A DNA stretch of 64,000 nt from Cyprinodon diabolis (taxonomy: Eukaryota > Chordata > Actinopteri > Cyprinodontiformes > Cyprinodontidae), in assembly GCA_030533445.1 (NCBI GenBank), contig CM060082.1, positions 32,569,817 to 32,633,816 on the forward strand. Reading direction: 5' to 3'. Positions 1 to 11,473 of the stretch are shown here, piece by piece. The translations under genes were made by a program, and so were the position numbers. The notes below the pieces were generated by a model. It was not told the DNA's origin. It did not search any database and worked only from the letters and a program-made list of their open reading frames with translations. Each line of letters begins with the position of its first letter. The stretch's first letter is position 1.

Positions 1-370
1 CCAGTGAACAGTTTTCCTTCCACCCTCAGGTTTGGGAACTTACGCAACAAGCTACCTGAGGGAGTCTGAGGCATGCTGAATTTATATGAACCAAACTCTT
101 TGACATGACAGCAGAATTCGGCAAACACAAATACAGACACACAAACAGGCATAGGCACATCTGCAACCCAAGCGGAGTGAATAATTTATCACAACTTTCC
201 AGCAAACTTTTCCCAGTTTTAGTTACAGGAAGGAAAGCTTGTGAGAGAAAAAAAAATGCTAGATAGTAATCTAGTCTAACTGGGCTGAACATTTGAGCTG
301 CTGGGATAAAATGAATTAGCATGGAAATCATTAACATGTTCTCTTCTTTTGTTTTTGCCTTACTTTGATG

Positions 371-1005
371 GGTTTGATTAATACTTTGTAATAAATACAT
401 GAATAAAGCAAAATCATACTCAGTTTTGCTCCCGCTCTATGTTTCTAACTGAAAACTTAATTCAACAGCAGCCTCTGGGCCGGGTCGCCTCCGGTTTCAC
501 CGCGGCGGCTGGCAGGTGTTTTTCATCTAAATAATCTAAATCTTGCAGCTATATTTGCTGTGATCAGTGGGAATAAAGTAGTTTTAAAATGTTTTTAAGT
601 GAGAAAGTCCACCTGAAAACTTAATAATAACAGTCAGTTCATCCAGATTATTATCCTGCCTATACTATTTCTGTCGGAGGCGCTCAGACCCCCACATACC
701 AGCGGTGCGCCGACAGTAGAAATCCCTTCAACAGCAGCCTCTAGGCAGGGTAGCCTCCGAGTTCACCGCGGCGGCTGGCAGGTGTTTTTCATCTAAATAA
801 TTTAAATTGCAGGCACCAGGATACCGGTAATAAAAGCGAACATATTCCGTCGGCAGGTTTCAGGATTTTAAGTTAATTTAGGAATGACCACAGCGCTATG
901 TCATCTGTGATGTGTCTGTCTCACGGCCAGCTCCCAGGTTTGATTAATACTTTGTAATAAATACATGAATAAGGCACAAACATACTCAGTTTTGCTCCCG
1001 CTCTA
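371..1005. repeat. Two modules, each present twice, in x-y-y-x order
   Basis: Module x (TTTGATTAATACTTTGTAAT and following bases, ending in GCTCCCGCTCTAT) lies at 371-439 and again at 937-1004. Module y (CAGCAGCCTCT, then CACCGCGGCGGCTGGCAGG, ending TTCATCTAAATAAT) lies at 461-541 and at 729-808. All copies are in the same direction, with few differences. The block is clearly more GC-rich than its surroundings. It adjoins the GCGCC(C/T)TATA element that follows, so the whole may be a decayed non-autonomous DNA transposon. I cannot name a family. Confidence 0.75.
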
Positions 1006-1029
1006 TTTTTAAATACGCAGTAGAGGTAT

Positions 1030-1157
1030 TTAAACGTAGTAGAGGACATGTACCTGTATATAAAACCCGCGCCCTATAGTCCGGTGCGCCTTATGTGTGT
1101 GATAAATACAGAAATGGCACACATAACTGGGACTGCGCCTTATGGTCGTGAAATTAC

Positions 1158-1159
<2 letters not shown>
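1030..1159 (+). mobile_element. Fragment of an interspersed repeat with the GTGCGCCTTATG signature
   Basis: The motif GTCCGGTGCGCCTTATGTGTG, followed by GACTGCGCCTTATGGTCGTG and AAATTACGGTA, is an internally repeated GCGCCTTAT unit. I recognise this type from dispersed DNA-transposon-derived repeats in vertebrates. It runs straight into a (TA)n tract, which may have grown from its end. No terminal inverted repeat or target duplication could be fixed. Confidence 0.5.

Positions 1160-1222
<63 letters not shown>
1160..1222. repeat. (TA)n microsatellite
   Basis: About 31 perfect TA dinucleotides. The open reading frame through it at 1048-1242 is only the YIYIYI translation of the repeat and is not a gene. 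Confidence 0.97.
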
Positions 1223-1225
<3 letters not shown>

Positions 1226-2012
1226 CATCTTATAAAAAATAAATATCCATTAAATCAACCAATTTAATGAAAAAAAGTGATTTCTGTGTACTTCATGTAG
1301 TCACCCTTTGTACAAAAAACATATCTGGATGCGAAAACAACACAAAGTAAGAAGGCCGACTGTTGTTATACATCCCTCTCCCAATGTTTTTGTTCTTACT
1401 TATGGATTTTTCACCAACTTAATTGCATTCTAGGTGTATGCTTGTTGGAGCACCTGTGGGAGTGGATCAGAGCGAGAATCAAAGAGCTTGCAGTGTAAAT
1501 TAGGAATTAAATGAATGGAGGTAAAGTACGGATTGGACTGGAGCAGAGTAGAGCAACAAGCAGCGTTAATCCAGGGTTTGCAATTATGTGCAAACTGTTG
1601 AACATTTGTTGAAGACCCTAGCGGCAACACGTCCAATCTGTTGGCCCATATGCATAGATGCTGAGGGATATTGATTAACAGGAAAAGCCAAAGTGAGGAG
1701 TGAGAGATGGAAAACTTTTACACACAAAAAAAATGGTTAGAGTAAAGGTTTAAAACTCAAGCATAGGATTGTTTCATAGCTGAATGCATAGAGTCAAATA
1801 TTCAGATAAAATACAAAACAACTTCAACAAATGATTGAAGTAGTAGAGCCACAGTACAGAGTGATGATAGATGATATTCCCTTCTCATGGAACTACAGCA
1901 ATATGGTAATTTTCCAACTTTTCACAAGAGTGACAAGAAAGTTGTCAAAGAGATGTCAAGCACACTGCTCCTATATTTTAATGTGCCGCAAGAAATCTTA
2001 AAGATACTATAT

Positions 2013-2050
2013 ATATATATATCTCTATACATATATAGAGATATATATAT
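2013..2050. repeat. 17-bp perfect inverted repeat, TA-rich
   Basis: The left arm at 2013-2029 (ATATATATATCTCTATA) is the exact reverse complement of 2034-2050, with a four-base loop CATA. The central TCTC/GAGA shows it is a true palindrome and not only a TA tract. It probably arose by microsatellite mutation. Confidence 0.85.
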
Positions 2051-2254
2051 GCAAACAACAATACTGCTTGGTATTCCTAATGCCAAATTGTTTCAAATGT
2101 TTCTCTTTTTAAAAGCAATATACCTTAAAAAGAATCTGAAAATGGTAAGTTACCCATTTATATGTTATGGACGATGAAAGTAGGGCTGCTTCTAAAAATG
2201 ATTTGGTAAATAGATTAATCTGTTGATTATTTTATCAATTAATCGATCAATAAT

Positions 2255-2393
2255 TGTATTGCATTGACCTGCGGTGGACTGGCGACCTGTCTGGGGTGTA
2301 CCCCGCCTCTTGAATGTAGATAACTAGAATGAAATGAACCCCTAGCGACCCTGCTTGGGATAAGTATGATGAAAAATTGATGTATAGATGGAT
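2255..2393 (+). mobile_element. 3' fragment of the fish SINE also found at 61360-61744
   Basis: GTGGACTGGCGACCTGTCTG, GGTGTACCCCGCCTCT and GGGATAAGTATGA match the 3' half of the complete copy at 61360-61744. The fragment ends in a degenerate ATGGATA tail. The tRNA-like head is missing. Confidence 0.8.
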
Positions 2394-2856
2394 AATTGCA
2401 TAGCCAAATGTTCCTTAAAGAAAATTTTTTATGAAATTAAACCAGGTAAAACTAAAACTTTTTCACTTAAGTTCTGGATAGCGAATATTGACATACACAT
2501 TTTTTTTTCTTATCTGAAATGCAAAATGTTTATATATCCTCCGAATAAATTTAAAAGAGAAATAACAATAACAAATCATTATTTCCTAATTTCGTTGCAA
2601 AGTTACACCAGATAATTGAAATGCAAAGCATTTATAAGGTAAAGGAAATTTCAAACAACCGTTTGCACTTTTGAATCATCAACAGCAGACTGTGAAATAA
2701 AAGTTTTTTGTTTTTTTTAGAGTCACAGGAAAGACAACTTTTGGATTAACTGTTCCCATATGGCCAGATCTTTGTCCACCTTAGCAGAATCCCTAAACTT
2801 CTAGAGTCTCACACTGCCATAGACACTCACAGACACACTCAGACATTCTTTCTTAC

Positions 2857-2969
2857 CTGATGCTGCTCATGCTGCCCGCGTCTGATCCCAGCTTACATCT
2901 CTCCAGCTGCGTGGCGACAATCTGACGCTCAGCTTCAAGTTCTCTGGTTAGACGTTCAAACTGAAGCTC
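2857..2969 (-). CDS. ctnnd2: ctnnd2 internal coding exon 3 (delta-catenin, coiled-coil segment)
   Basis: Delta-catenin (NPRAP) is a p120-type armadillo catenin. It binds the juxtamembrane region of cadherins and acts in neuronal adhesion and dendrite shape. This 113-nt exon gives 37 codons plus two bases. The protein begins [18 protein letters not shown] and continues to [12 protein letters not shown] and SMSSI, which I recognise as the CTNND2 N-terminal coiled coil: a heptad-like L/F/L/L pattern over the first 27 residues, then a serine-rich stretch. The acceptor is TTTTTCATCAG|GAG at 2970/2969 and the donor CAG|GTAAGA at 2857/2856, both canonical. It continues in frame (phase 0) from the exon at 56774-56904. 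ARVCF and p120 share the coiled coil, but their upstream sequence differs. Its length is not a multiple of three, so skipping it would shift the frame. Confidence 0.95.
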
Positions 2970-3316
2970 CTGATGAAAAAGAAAAACAAACCCTTACATG
3001 AAATTCAGCAAACAAAGTAATTTTAGGGATATCATCAAGTACATTTTACATCACATTTAGGCTGAAGTGAAGAAAGAGCTAATAGCCTGAAAAACAGCAA
3101 TTTTACAAAGGCTCCCTTATTTAGAAAGGGTTTGCTGTTTGTTGAAGACAATGTTCTCAAAGGCACAATATAAAACATTTTTTCACTTAAATGTTCAACT
3201 GTTCCATGAACAAAAATATCATCTGGTCATTGAGGTATTGAAAATATAAAACAATAAAAAAAACACTCTTTTTGCAACTTAAAACGTCATAAAGTAAAAA
3301 AATAAAAATAAAAAAA

Positions 3317-3320
<4 letters not shown>

Positions 3321-3411
<91 letters not shown>
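3321..3411. repeat. (TA)n microsatellite
   Basis: About 45 uninterrupted AT dinucleotides, only about 350 bp into intron 2 as seen from the acceptor at 2970. An A-rich stretch flanks it at 3260-3320. Confidence 0.97.
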
Positions 3412-3414
<3 letters not shown>

Positions 3415-3614
3415 TTCTTAGGTGCATTTTTTTTATTATTTAATTTAAAAAGAAAAATATCACCAAAGGACCAAGTTTCAGTTTTTATTTTCCATGATTG
3501 TAGGAGATGCAATCATTGAGGTAACGTTACAGAAAGTTACAAAAAGTTTGACGTGAATATTGAGGTTCACACCAATATACAATATGCAAATATCAAAACA
3601 CACCAAATATATAC

Positions 3615-3800
3615 CAAGCAGGTGACTGAATGATTAGAATAATTATTTTATAATCCAAATGTCATGGGTTTCATTAGCTCCCCCTTGCCATTGGTTGATG
3701 TGCCCCTAGGCAAGGCACTTAGCACCAAGTTGCCTACCAGTATAAAGAGCAGTGTTAATGTTGCTTTCAGGTTTTCTGAGAGGCAGGTTTGATTAGAGAA
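3615..3800 (+). mobile_element. Degenerate tRNA-derived SINE (possible)
   Basis: GACTGAATGATTAGAATAA resembles an A-box region. GTCATGGGTTTCATTAGCTC sits where a B box would be. GTGCCCCTAGGCAAGGCACTTAG is a body motif seen in several fish SINEs. The copy is badly diverged, with no clear ends. Confidence 0.45.
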
Positions 3801-5576
3801 GTGGCATATTAATTCAGTCCATTTACCATATTATAAATTTCTATTTAAGTCCTTTTCGTTAGTCATTGTTTGCATGTATTTAGTTGGCCGAAGTTGCATC
3901 TGATAACATCTTATACATCAATATATTCTTCTCTGTTATATAAAAACCAGATAAAATCAAAAGAGTATTGAATTTAAACATCCTATAGATAATTTAAAAA
4001 CCAAACTATGTGATGAAATTAGTTTATTGCTAAAGATAACGCAACAAGATAATAAATCATTCATATAGCTAGTTTCTGTTGAATAGGACACTACAAGCAT
4101 CTGTATATCCTGGGGTGTTCTGCAACTAAGATTAGACACTGTATAACATCTGATGCATAAAACCCTACAACCTGGAATAATTCAAGGGAAGTCAAAGGGC
4201 AGTTATTGTGCCATAGGAGTTGGAATAATGCATGGTGTTACTATTCTAGCAGGAACGTTCTAGAGGGTGGATTGTAATAGGAAGCATTTGCTGACCAAGG
4301 GATTTATTTATTGAATTGACTTTCTAAAAGGTCACTTTTTACCCATAACCCTCTGTAAATGCATAAGTGCATATGTAAAATGAAGCATATACTTGTGAAC
4401 TTAACAACCGTGTGAAGGTGGATAAAATGCAGGAAACTGCACCACACTAAAGATGTTTTGGATAGTAATGGTACATGTGTAAAAAAAAAAATGTAATGCT
4501 AAGGGATCGAGAGAGAGTAAGAGACAGTAGATTGCTTTTTGTTGTATTTTAGCCATTTGAACCTCTGATTAAAGGGATCCTGCTTCACTATCTTGATATT
4601 TCAAACTAGACACATGCCCCCCAACACAACACAGCCCCATGCCTACCATTTCCTTCTCTGTTTTTCCCTTGAACCTTTTTGTACATGTACTTTCATCAGC
4701 AGTTTACTCATAAATATGCACACTCCTATTTTCTGTTTTCAAATCAAATTCACAATTGCTTGTGCCCAATTAAAACCCCTACAAGAACAATAAGCATTGT
4801 GCACTAGTGTTATGCAGTGGAGTTTTAAGCTCATTGGTTCACTGCTTATGAGATGTAAGATAACACAGACACTAATTAAAAACAATATCTCACCCCATGA
4901 GATGACTGGTGTTACACGGTTTATTACAAGTCCTTCTGTCTTTCTCCTTGCTTTCCTTTGTTTATTGTTTAGGAAATGTTGGATCAGTTTCGCAGCTTTA
5001 AATAAAGCAAGATAAATCTCAAACATGTGAATGAAGAAGCAGTTCCAAACCTTACTTCATTTTTTTTTTTTTAGTAAGTACGCAGAGAGATTGAATGGGC
5101 TCTATTACACCCTTGGGACCTTCATATCTGAATTACAGCTTTGTTTTAAAGAGAGCTTCCTTCCTTCAAAGCTCTGGTGTGCTTCTCAAAGCATGCTGCT
5201 TTGTCACCTGGTTCGCGACAGTCACAAATTATTTAAATCCTCAAAGTGTAAAAATGCAAATCCCTGAACCCAGAGTGCCATTATGCTAATTGATTATTTA
5301 TTATGCCTCAGTGATAAAAATTATTAACTAGCTTTTAAAGCAACAAAGAAATGTCTGGAATAGATCTGTAACATAGTGGGCAAGTTCTACATTGGGGAGA
5401 GCTGTCCAGTTTTACATAACCTTTCATCAAGAACTTTATTAATTTTAAAGACTTAAAACAAGAAAATGTCCCACTAGTCATTTATCATAGCAAATGAAGA
5501 TAAATGGCTAGTGAATAATACTTATTTTGTGAACCTGGCAATAAATAATCCCAGTATTTCTGCTAGAAGTGTTGCA
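3801..5576. other. Intronic stretch without recognised element
   Basis: Unique-looking AT-rich DNA. Open frames here (such as 4739-5026 on the minus strand and 4797-5015 on the plus strand) overlap on opposite strands and show no domain. I see nothing supportable as a gene or repeat. Confidence 0.6.
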
Positions 5577-5625
5577 TTTTATCAGAATCATAAATACTTT
5601 AATAATCCCAGAGGGAAATTACTTA
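5577..5625 (-). mobile_element. 3' tail of a LINE
   Basis: Read on the minus strand it is GTAATTTCCCTCTGGGATTA followed by TTAAAGTATTTATGATTCTG. This is the characteristic 3' end of fish CR1/Rex-type LINEs. Only the last ~50 bases remain. Confidence 0.65.
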
Positions 5626-8127
5626 CTAATTACTTATGTTTATATGGCACTAAGAGCCATGTCTAAGTCTTTGCATTTAAATCAAGATAAATTGGAAAAA
5701 TCTGATGCAACATTTAAGATAGTCAGGATAGCAAAACTGTAATACATTGCTCTATGACTGCGATCAGAATGACACAACTCCCCTAAATCCAAGGTTGGGT
5801 ACCTGACTAGACTCCCTTGTCAGACATTTTGACATATACTTTTCCAGAGAGGCCTGAGAGTGTCATCCAAAGTTGAATAAATAACTTACGAGTTCCTTGA
5901 GGAGCTCAGAGTAAATCTCATCCTCTTCAGGTCACCACCACTGTGAATTTGTTAAAATACCTCCAAACCCTCATCCCCAATGATAGGCAGTCTCCTTTAG
6001 ACTTCGGTTTCTTTTCAATAGGGAAGGTTTATGTATCAGATTGAGATTCATTCCTCTATTCAACTACACTGCCCTAAATAATTATAGGAATCACTGTTAA
6101 AGATCTAGTTAATAACCTTGAAATAATTTACTATTTTGTTATTGGAGGATAATCTCTAATCTTACAATAACATAATAATCCTGACATACTAAACGTTTTT
6201 ACAAGGGTACAAAACCGTTTGGGCCCTCTGTACAAATGTGTACATAAAAAGAGTAAAATATTGAAAATAAGTGAGAACAGTCTGATCATGAATCGTTATG
6301 AGTTATCACAGTATGGCCAAAGGATAAAACGATTGCTCTTGTGATATGCATCAGACTTTTTTTCTTAGGCAAATAACTTACCCTAGAAAATAAAAAGAAC
6401 TCATGGATAACCAGTCACATTCACAAAATCAAACATCCAGGTAGTCAGATGGTATTAAAAGCATCAATCACTTAGCGCTGTTTTCTAAGGGAATACAGCC
6501 GCTGACATTGTTATCAGGTTGTAACGTGTTGGTAAAATTTATCAAAATTAACATTATAAAACTACTCCTCTGTTTACTTAATTCAGGACATTTGCACCAT
6601 GACAGTTAATACAAGGATAGACTTTCTGAGAGATCACCTATGGGGATAGTCCTGAGCTCTGAGGGGAGAGAAGCAGAGAACAAAGAACGCTGAGCCCCAA
6701 AAACACAGCATGGTTGGACAGATCAGAAACAATTTGGGTGAGCGTAAAACACATTTCCAGTGATATCCAATATCCTCTCAGGAATCAACCTTAAACCTAA
6801 AGGCTTGTTCATTTGTAAAGCATTTAGATTTCAGGTGTAGGTTCAATTTTTGGACATGGACAGCACAATATTTGCAGCATTTTATTCTCTATAGGGTTTT
6901 TTCCCTCTGTACCCAATATTCTGGCCACCTCTACAGATTTAAAAGAAGGAAGACTAAATTTTACACAGGACCATACTGCACAGCTGTATTTTTACATCCC
7001 TAAACTTTTTGCAGTTTTATTATATTTTTTTCTCCACCCAAAAAGTACAAAAATAAGCTGCAATTGTAATTATGCAAAACAAAAGATGCAATATTTAGGT
7101 TTTAAGACATGTTTAACTAGGAGTACCAATATATTCAATTTCTGCAGAACCGCAGCTAAAGTCCACAGCACTCTATCCCCATACAAACAAATTAAGTATT
7201 CTTTCTTTCGTGCCACCTGTTCCATGTTATAGGAAGAGCGACTATAAACATTAAATGTTAATAAACATGTAATGACAGGCTACGGAGACTGACCAGGCAG
7301 AACGCATACTTGCAATTTTGCTGGTATCAATGCTAAACTAAATATTTCCCTGGCATTCCAGCATTGCTTTAGTTTACTCTGGGAACGACACAAGCTGGAC
7401 CAGATTCAACCCTGGTCACAGATCTGGATTTCCTGGCATGGTTGGCTTCAGTGATGCTTGCAGGTTTTAAATCAACTTTGGTTGATAAACCTAAATTACA
7501 TTTGTTTCAAAAATGCGATTCACGTGTCTTATTAAATGGCATTTCAAAATAAAGACTGAGCTCATTAAAAAATAGGAAGTAACTTGCCACAGCCTTTTCG
7601 AGGCTTTAGGTGGGCATGGGTGGGTGGATATTTTACTTAAGATATACAATCCTGATATTGTTGTTATTAATATTCCAATTTCTTTTTTAAAGCTTTACAA
7701 ATAGATAAAAAAATGACAGAAAATGAAGGTATTAACTTGTTGGTCTGGAAGACACAGATGTATGGATAACTAAGACAAATCCTGTGAGGTTAGACACCAG
7801 CAAAATTTAAGGAATTTCTCTTGTTGCTCATCAGTTATTACATGGATATTATAAGCATAATAAAGCAATTTGGAGTGAATTATTTCTGATGAGAAACATA
7901 ACTCCTCTTCCCAGAAGAAAATTATCTTAGTCAGTTGTTCTTGGGTTCACATAGTGCAATTTTAAGATAAGTAGTAAATAAATAAGAAACTAAGCAAGTA
8001 AATAAATATAACTTAAGTTGAAAGTTACTCATGGTAATCTACTGGTTTATTTAAAGAGGATTTGAAAAGAATTCCTCTTTATTTCCTTTTTTGCCTAATG
8101 CTTTAATGCAATGTTATTAGACACAAT
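5626..8127. other. Intronic stretch without recognised element
   Basis: AT-rich, without tandem repeats, convincing open frames or transposon ends that I can identify. It is a candidate region for conserved non-coding sequence, which cannot be judged from one genome. Confidence 0.6.
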
Positions 8128-8350
8128 ATATATGGGAGACAGAGCAAAGACTGGGCTAATCAGCCAATAGGGAGTAGGTGTGGATAGAAGTAACTACCGT
8201 AGAAGGGAGCTAAGGTAAAGAAGAAGAGCACAAGGGGGCAACAGATAGTGACTCCAGAAAATGCAACACAACTTAGATATAACACAAAATGGAAAAGAAA
8301 CCAATAACCAACAAGAGAATGACACAGATAACTGAAAACTCAAAAATAGA
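8128..8350 (-). mobile_element. Fragment of the LTR family seen at 11074-11468
   Basis: Segments such as GACTGGGCTAATCAGCC, GGAGTAGGTGTGGATAGAAG, GGGGGCAACAGATAGTGACT and AACTGAAAACTCAA align in order with the complete LTR at 11074-11468 (GGATGGGCTAATGAGC, GGAGCAGGTGTGAGTGGAA, AGGGCAACAAAGAGTAACT, AACTGAAAATTCAA). It is diverged and truncated at both ends. Confidence 0.65.
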
Positions 8351-8396
8351 TATATATATACTTTTTGAGTTTCTTATATATGTGTGTGTGTGTGTG
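8349..8396. repeat. Interrupted TA and TG microsatellite
   Basis: A (TA)n segment and a (TG)n segment are separated by CTTTTTGAGTTTCT. Confidence 0.8.
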
Positions 8397-9976
8397 CAGA
8401 GTCTCTAAAGGTATGTTAGCCTACAGAAATTCACTTCCTTTATCAGAATAAGGTCATTTCTCTTCAACAGCCAGTAAGCTCCCACAACAAGCCTTGGGGT
8501 CATAGAAACAGTAGTTTGTTTGGTATCTTGGCCGCTTGCTAAGAAACATTAGGAAACAGAGGGAATTGCACTATCAACAGTAAACAGAGAATATGCAAAA
8601 TCATGATCCTCAGCTTCCACTGAGAAGAGATGCACTGTGAAACTATCTTGCCAACATCCTGTTTAACTCTGACCATCAAATATGGGAAAGCAAAACTCTG
8701 ACAAACTAAATGAGGAGTACAACTGAAGGTTACTCACCTCATGCATCTTACATTCTTTGATATTAAGATCAGCTTTATCGTTTTGAATACAGACAACTGA
8801 AGCTTATATAACCAGTATAGAATTTAGCAGAGAATCGTTTCTGCTTGCCCTCCTATGCATGTCCTGTCTGTCACTTTAATGAGCATGTAAAACCCTATCA
8901 GGAAAAGATTTCAGGAAAGGAAGGCTAGGGGACAGGAAAGAAAGAGGAGAAAGATGAAGGAATCCAACAGAGACAAAGACAACTGCTGATGAATGCCACA
9001 TGAAATGATACCCAGGGGAGGGAAAACTGATCCACTCTAACTGAATGTGCAACCGTGTGCAAAAAAAGAGAAGGTAGTTTTCAAGTCAAGCATGGAGGGT
9101 GTGCCGTTACAAGCTGCAGAGAAAACAATCTAAAAACTGACTCCTTTAATTCTAAGGTTCTACAAATTAAAATGTGAAAAGAGAGAAATAAAATCACACT
9201 ACATCTTCAAAAGATAGAAGTCAATCTCTCTTCACGTGTTTAAATGAATCCACAGAAGCAATAACCTTAGTAAAATAGGAAAACATATTCTACATTATTG
9301 TTTTATTTTACTTACTACTATAAAAGCAGCAAAGTCAATATTATATTTATACATTTAAGTTCAAGACACACCTAAAATTATCTGACCATATCTAGAAGTT
9401 ACATAGAATGATAACAAAAAATAATGAACAACTTATTTTTTACATGCTAACATTAGAGTAGATATATGTATGTCTTAATATTTAAACACTAAAAAGCATA
9501 CATCATACAATCAATATAGTCAGCAGCTATGTTTGTTGTGCTTTCCTTGCAACCAAATCTATGCCAGGTAAAGTGTGTACAGTGCTGAAACCCTCATTCA
9601 TAACTATTTTATACATCTAGTATTATGATACAGAATAATGTAGACATGGTGCTCATCGATTCCCACTGTGATAGCATCTTCTTCATTCCCTGCTTTACAT
9701 GTCCCATTGTATGTAAGCCACAAATGTGCCACACAGTGCAGCACATACTGTTTGAAAGAGTCAATTCAGAAAACAGTGGGAGTGATGTTGGGCGAATATA
9801 TAAATTCCAGGTTTAATACATCATAGTCAACAGTATTCAAACTGGATCTAATATTCTCTGTGCTGTATTAAACTTCTGCCACAACTTGTGTACTGCTGTT
9901 TCAAGATCAAAGAAGGCTTACCTTTTTTTAGTGATTTACATGTTTAAAACTCTTCAGGTGATCGTATAGAAGCTTT
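8397..9976. other. Intronic stretch without recognised element
   Basis: AT-rich. The frame at 9625-9816 has no recognisable domain, and nothing else stands out. Confidence 0.55.
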
Positions 9977-10090
9977 AAATAGAATAGAATAGAATAGAAA
10001 CTCCCTTTATTTTCCCACAATTCTGGTGTTTAAAGCAGCAAAACGGTTATAGAAAAAATTGTCACACAAATGTGGACCTTAAAAAAAATG
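9977..10090 (-). mobile_element. 3' tail of a LINE with (TTCTA)n end
   Basis: On the plus strand GAATAGAATAGAATAGAA is followed by ACTCCCTTTATTTTCCCACAATT. Reversed, this is a LINE 3' end with an AATAAAG signal and a short pentanucleotide tail. The rest of the element is absent. Confidence 0.6.
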
Positions 10091-10534
10091 TATGAGTAAC
10101 ATAAACAGATATAATTCATTCTTTGTTATGTAATTTAAAAGGTTAATATTTTATTGGTTCTTTGTGATAAAGAGTGTATTCGCAGGCCCTCACCACTAAT
10201 TAAAGTAGAGGTAGTATCATGCTGATAAAGGCAATCTGGCCAGGCTAGAGCAATACAATAGACAGTTCTCCACTTTTAAATCATTATTTAACTAAAGCTG
10301 TAAAGACAAATAAATAAATAGATCCAAGGAACCAATCATGTTCTGTGGCAGTTCACATCGCCATAAAAAATTATCTCAGTAATACACCTTTAGTAAAGGT
10401 GCCATACCAGGGCAAGAACCAGTTCTTCAGGAGCACTGCTTCTTTTGGCCCCTATCTAGAACTTTAACAAGTAATTGAATTCATTTCTCAACTTAATTTA
10501 TTAGTCTTCAACTTCTAAACTTAATACATTTTTT

Positions 10535-10768
10535 AGCTTTTTTTTATTGTCATTACACTGTCACAAGTACTAAGCAACAAAATTCACTCTCTGCATTTAA
10601 CCCATCTCTTTGGGTTTAAGTGGGCTGCCAATGTGCGGCTCCTAGGGAGCAGTGTGGGGTTAACGGTCTTGCTCAGGGACCCAGAGTGTCAGTTCGCGGG
10701 AGTGGGGCTTGAACTTAGAACATCTGGATTCCAAGCGCAATGCCCTAACCACTAGGCCACACTCCCCC
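10535..10768 (-). mobile_element. tRNA-derived SINE, near complete
   Basis: Read on the minus strand, GGCCTAGTGGTTAGGGCATTG carries an A box and TCTAAGTTCAAGCCCCAC a B box, the internal RNA polymerase III promoter of a tRNA-like head. The body follows, with CCCTGAGCAAGACCGTTAAC and GCAGAGAGTGAATTT, ending TGACAATAAAAAAAAG. The tRNA likeness is a SINE feature and no functional tRNA is claimed. A short related fragment lies at 14393-14462. Target duplications were not clear. Confidence 0.8.
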
Positions 10769-11073
10769 TAATTAATTAATTGTTACCCCTTAATTGTTCC
10801 CAATTTGTTTAAGTTGGAGCAGCTATTTCTTTTTCGAGTCCAGTTTATCTACAATAGAATGCTGCTGCTTATGCCCTCATTAACATCGGACTCAAACTGA
10901 ATATGATGCTGCTGTGGTCTTCTAGGTCAAGTGTACTCTGCATACCCAGAACCTGACATGGAGAAGCAGCTTTTAGTTCCTATGCTCCACTCATGTGGAA
11001 ACTCCCAGAAAACTGTAGAAAGGCTGAAAACCTAAACTGCTTTTAATCAAGATCAAAATCGTATTTGTTTAAA

Positions 11074-11468
11074 TGTCAAGATTGGGTGGAGGCTTTTGAG
11101 GACCCAAATGCAGCGATCAGGAGACAGAGGTGAATCTTGTAGATTTAATGACAGAACTTAGGCAAAATACAAAAATACAAAATACAAGAACCAAAAGACC
11201 AGAAAACTAAACAACAACAAGGAACCAGCACAGAGTGACTGCAGAGGTGGAGTATATAAGAGGAACAGAACAAAGGATGGGCTAATGAGCTTAATAAGGA
11301 GCAGGTGTGAGTGGAACTAACTAGAAGGAAGGCAAGGGGAAAGGAAAGAAGCAAAAGAGGGCAACAAAGAGTAACTAAACCTGCTTCAATATAATGGAAA
11401 ATAAACCAAAGATCAACAAAACAGAACAACTGAAAATTCAAGAGTCCCAAAAGGGAAGATCCATAACA
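11074..11468 (-). mobile_element. Solo LTR, 395 bp, with 5-bp target duplication
   Basis: On the minus strand it begins TGTTATGGATCTTCC and ends CCCAATCTTGACA, so it has the TG...CA ends of an LTR. The flanks repeat TTAAA (11069-11073 and 11469-11473). Inside, a TATATA box lies near 11253-11258 on the minus strand, followed about 80 bases later by ATTAAA-type sequence near the 3' end. Related copies are at 8128-8350 and 36167-36590. By comparison with the element at 34.9-36.6 kb the family is Ty3/Gypsy-like. No internal coding region remains, as expected after LTR-LTR recombination. Confidence 0.85.
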
Positions 11469-11473
11469 TTAAA

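Larger units (their letters stand above)
1..2856 (-). other. ctnnd2: ctnnd2 intron 3 (5' part only)
   Basis: On the minus strand this follows the exon at 2857-2969. It begins with a strong donor, CAG|GTAAGA, at 2857/2856 and runs off the left edge of the window. It is phase 2, because two bases of a codon lie at the end of the exon. It contains the duplicated module, (TA)n tract, hairpin and SINE fragment listed separately. No further exon is visible in it. The short open frames at 26-400, 1430-1636 and 1887-2177 have no recognisable domain and run through simple repeat or intronic sequence. Confidence 0.85.

Noticed and set aside
10700..10768. Possible tRNA gene on the minus strand
   Set aside because: A- and B-box motifs are present, but acceptor and anticodon stems do not pair properly and a SINE body follows. 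It is a SINE head.
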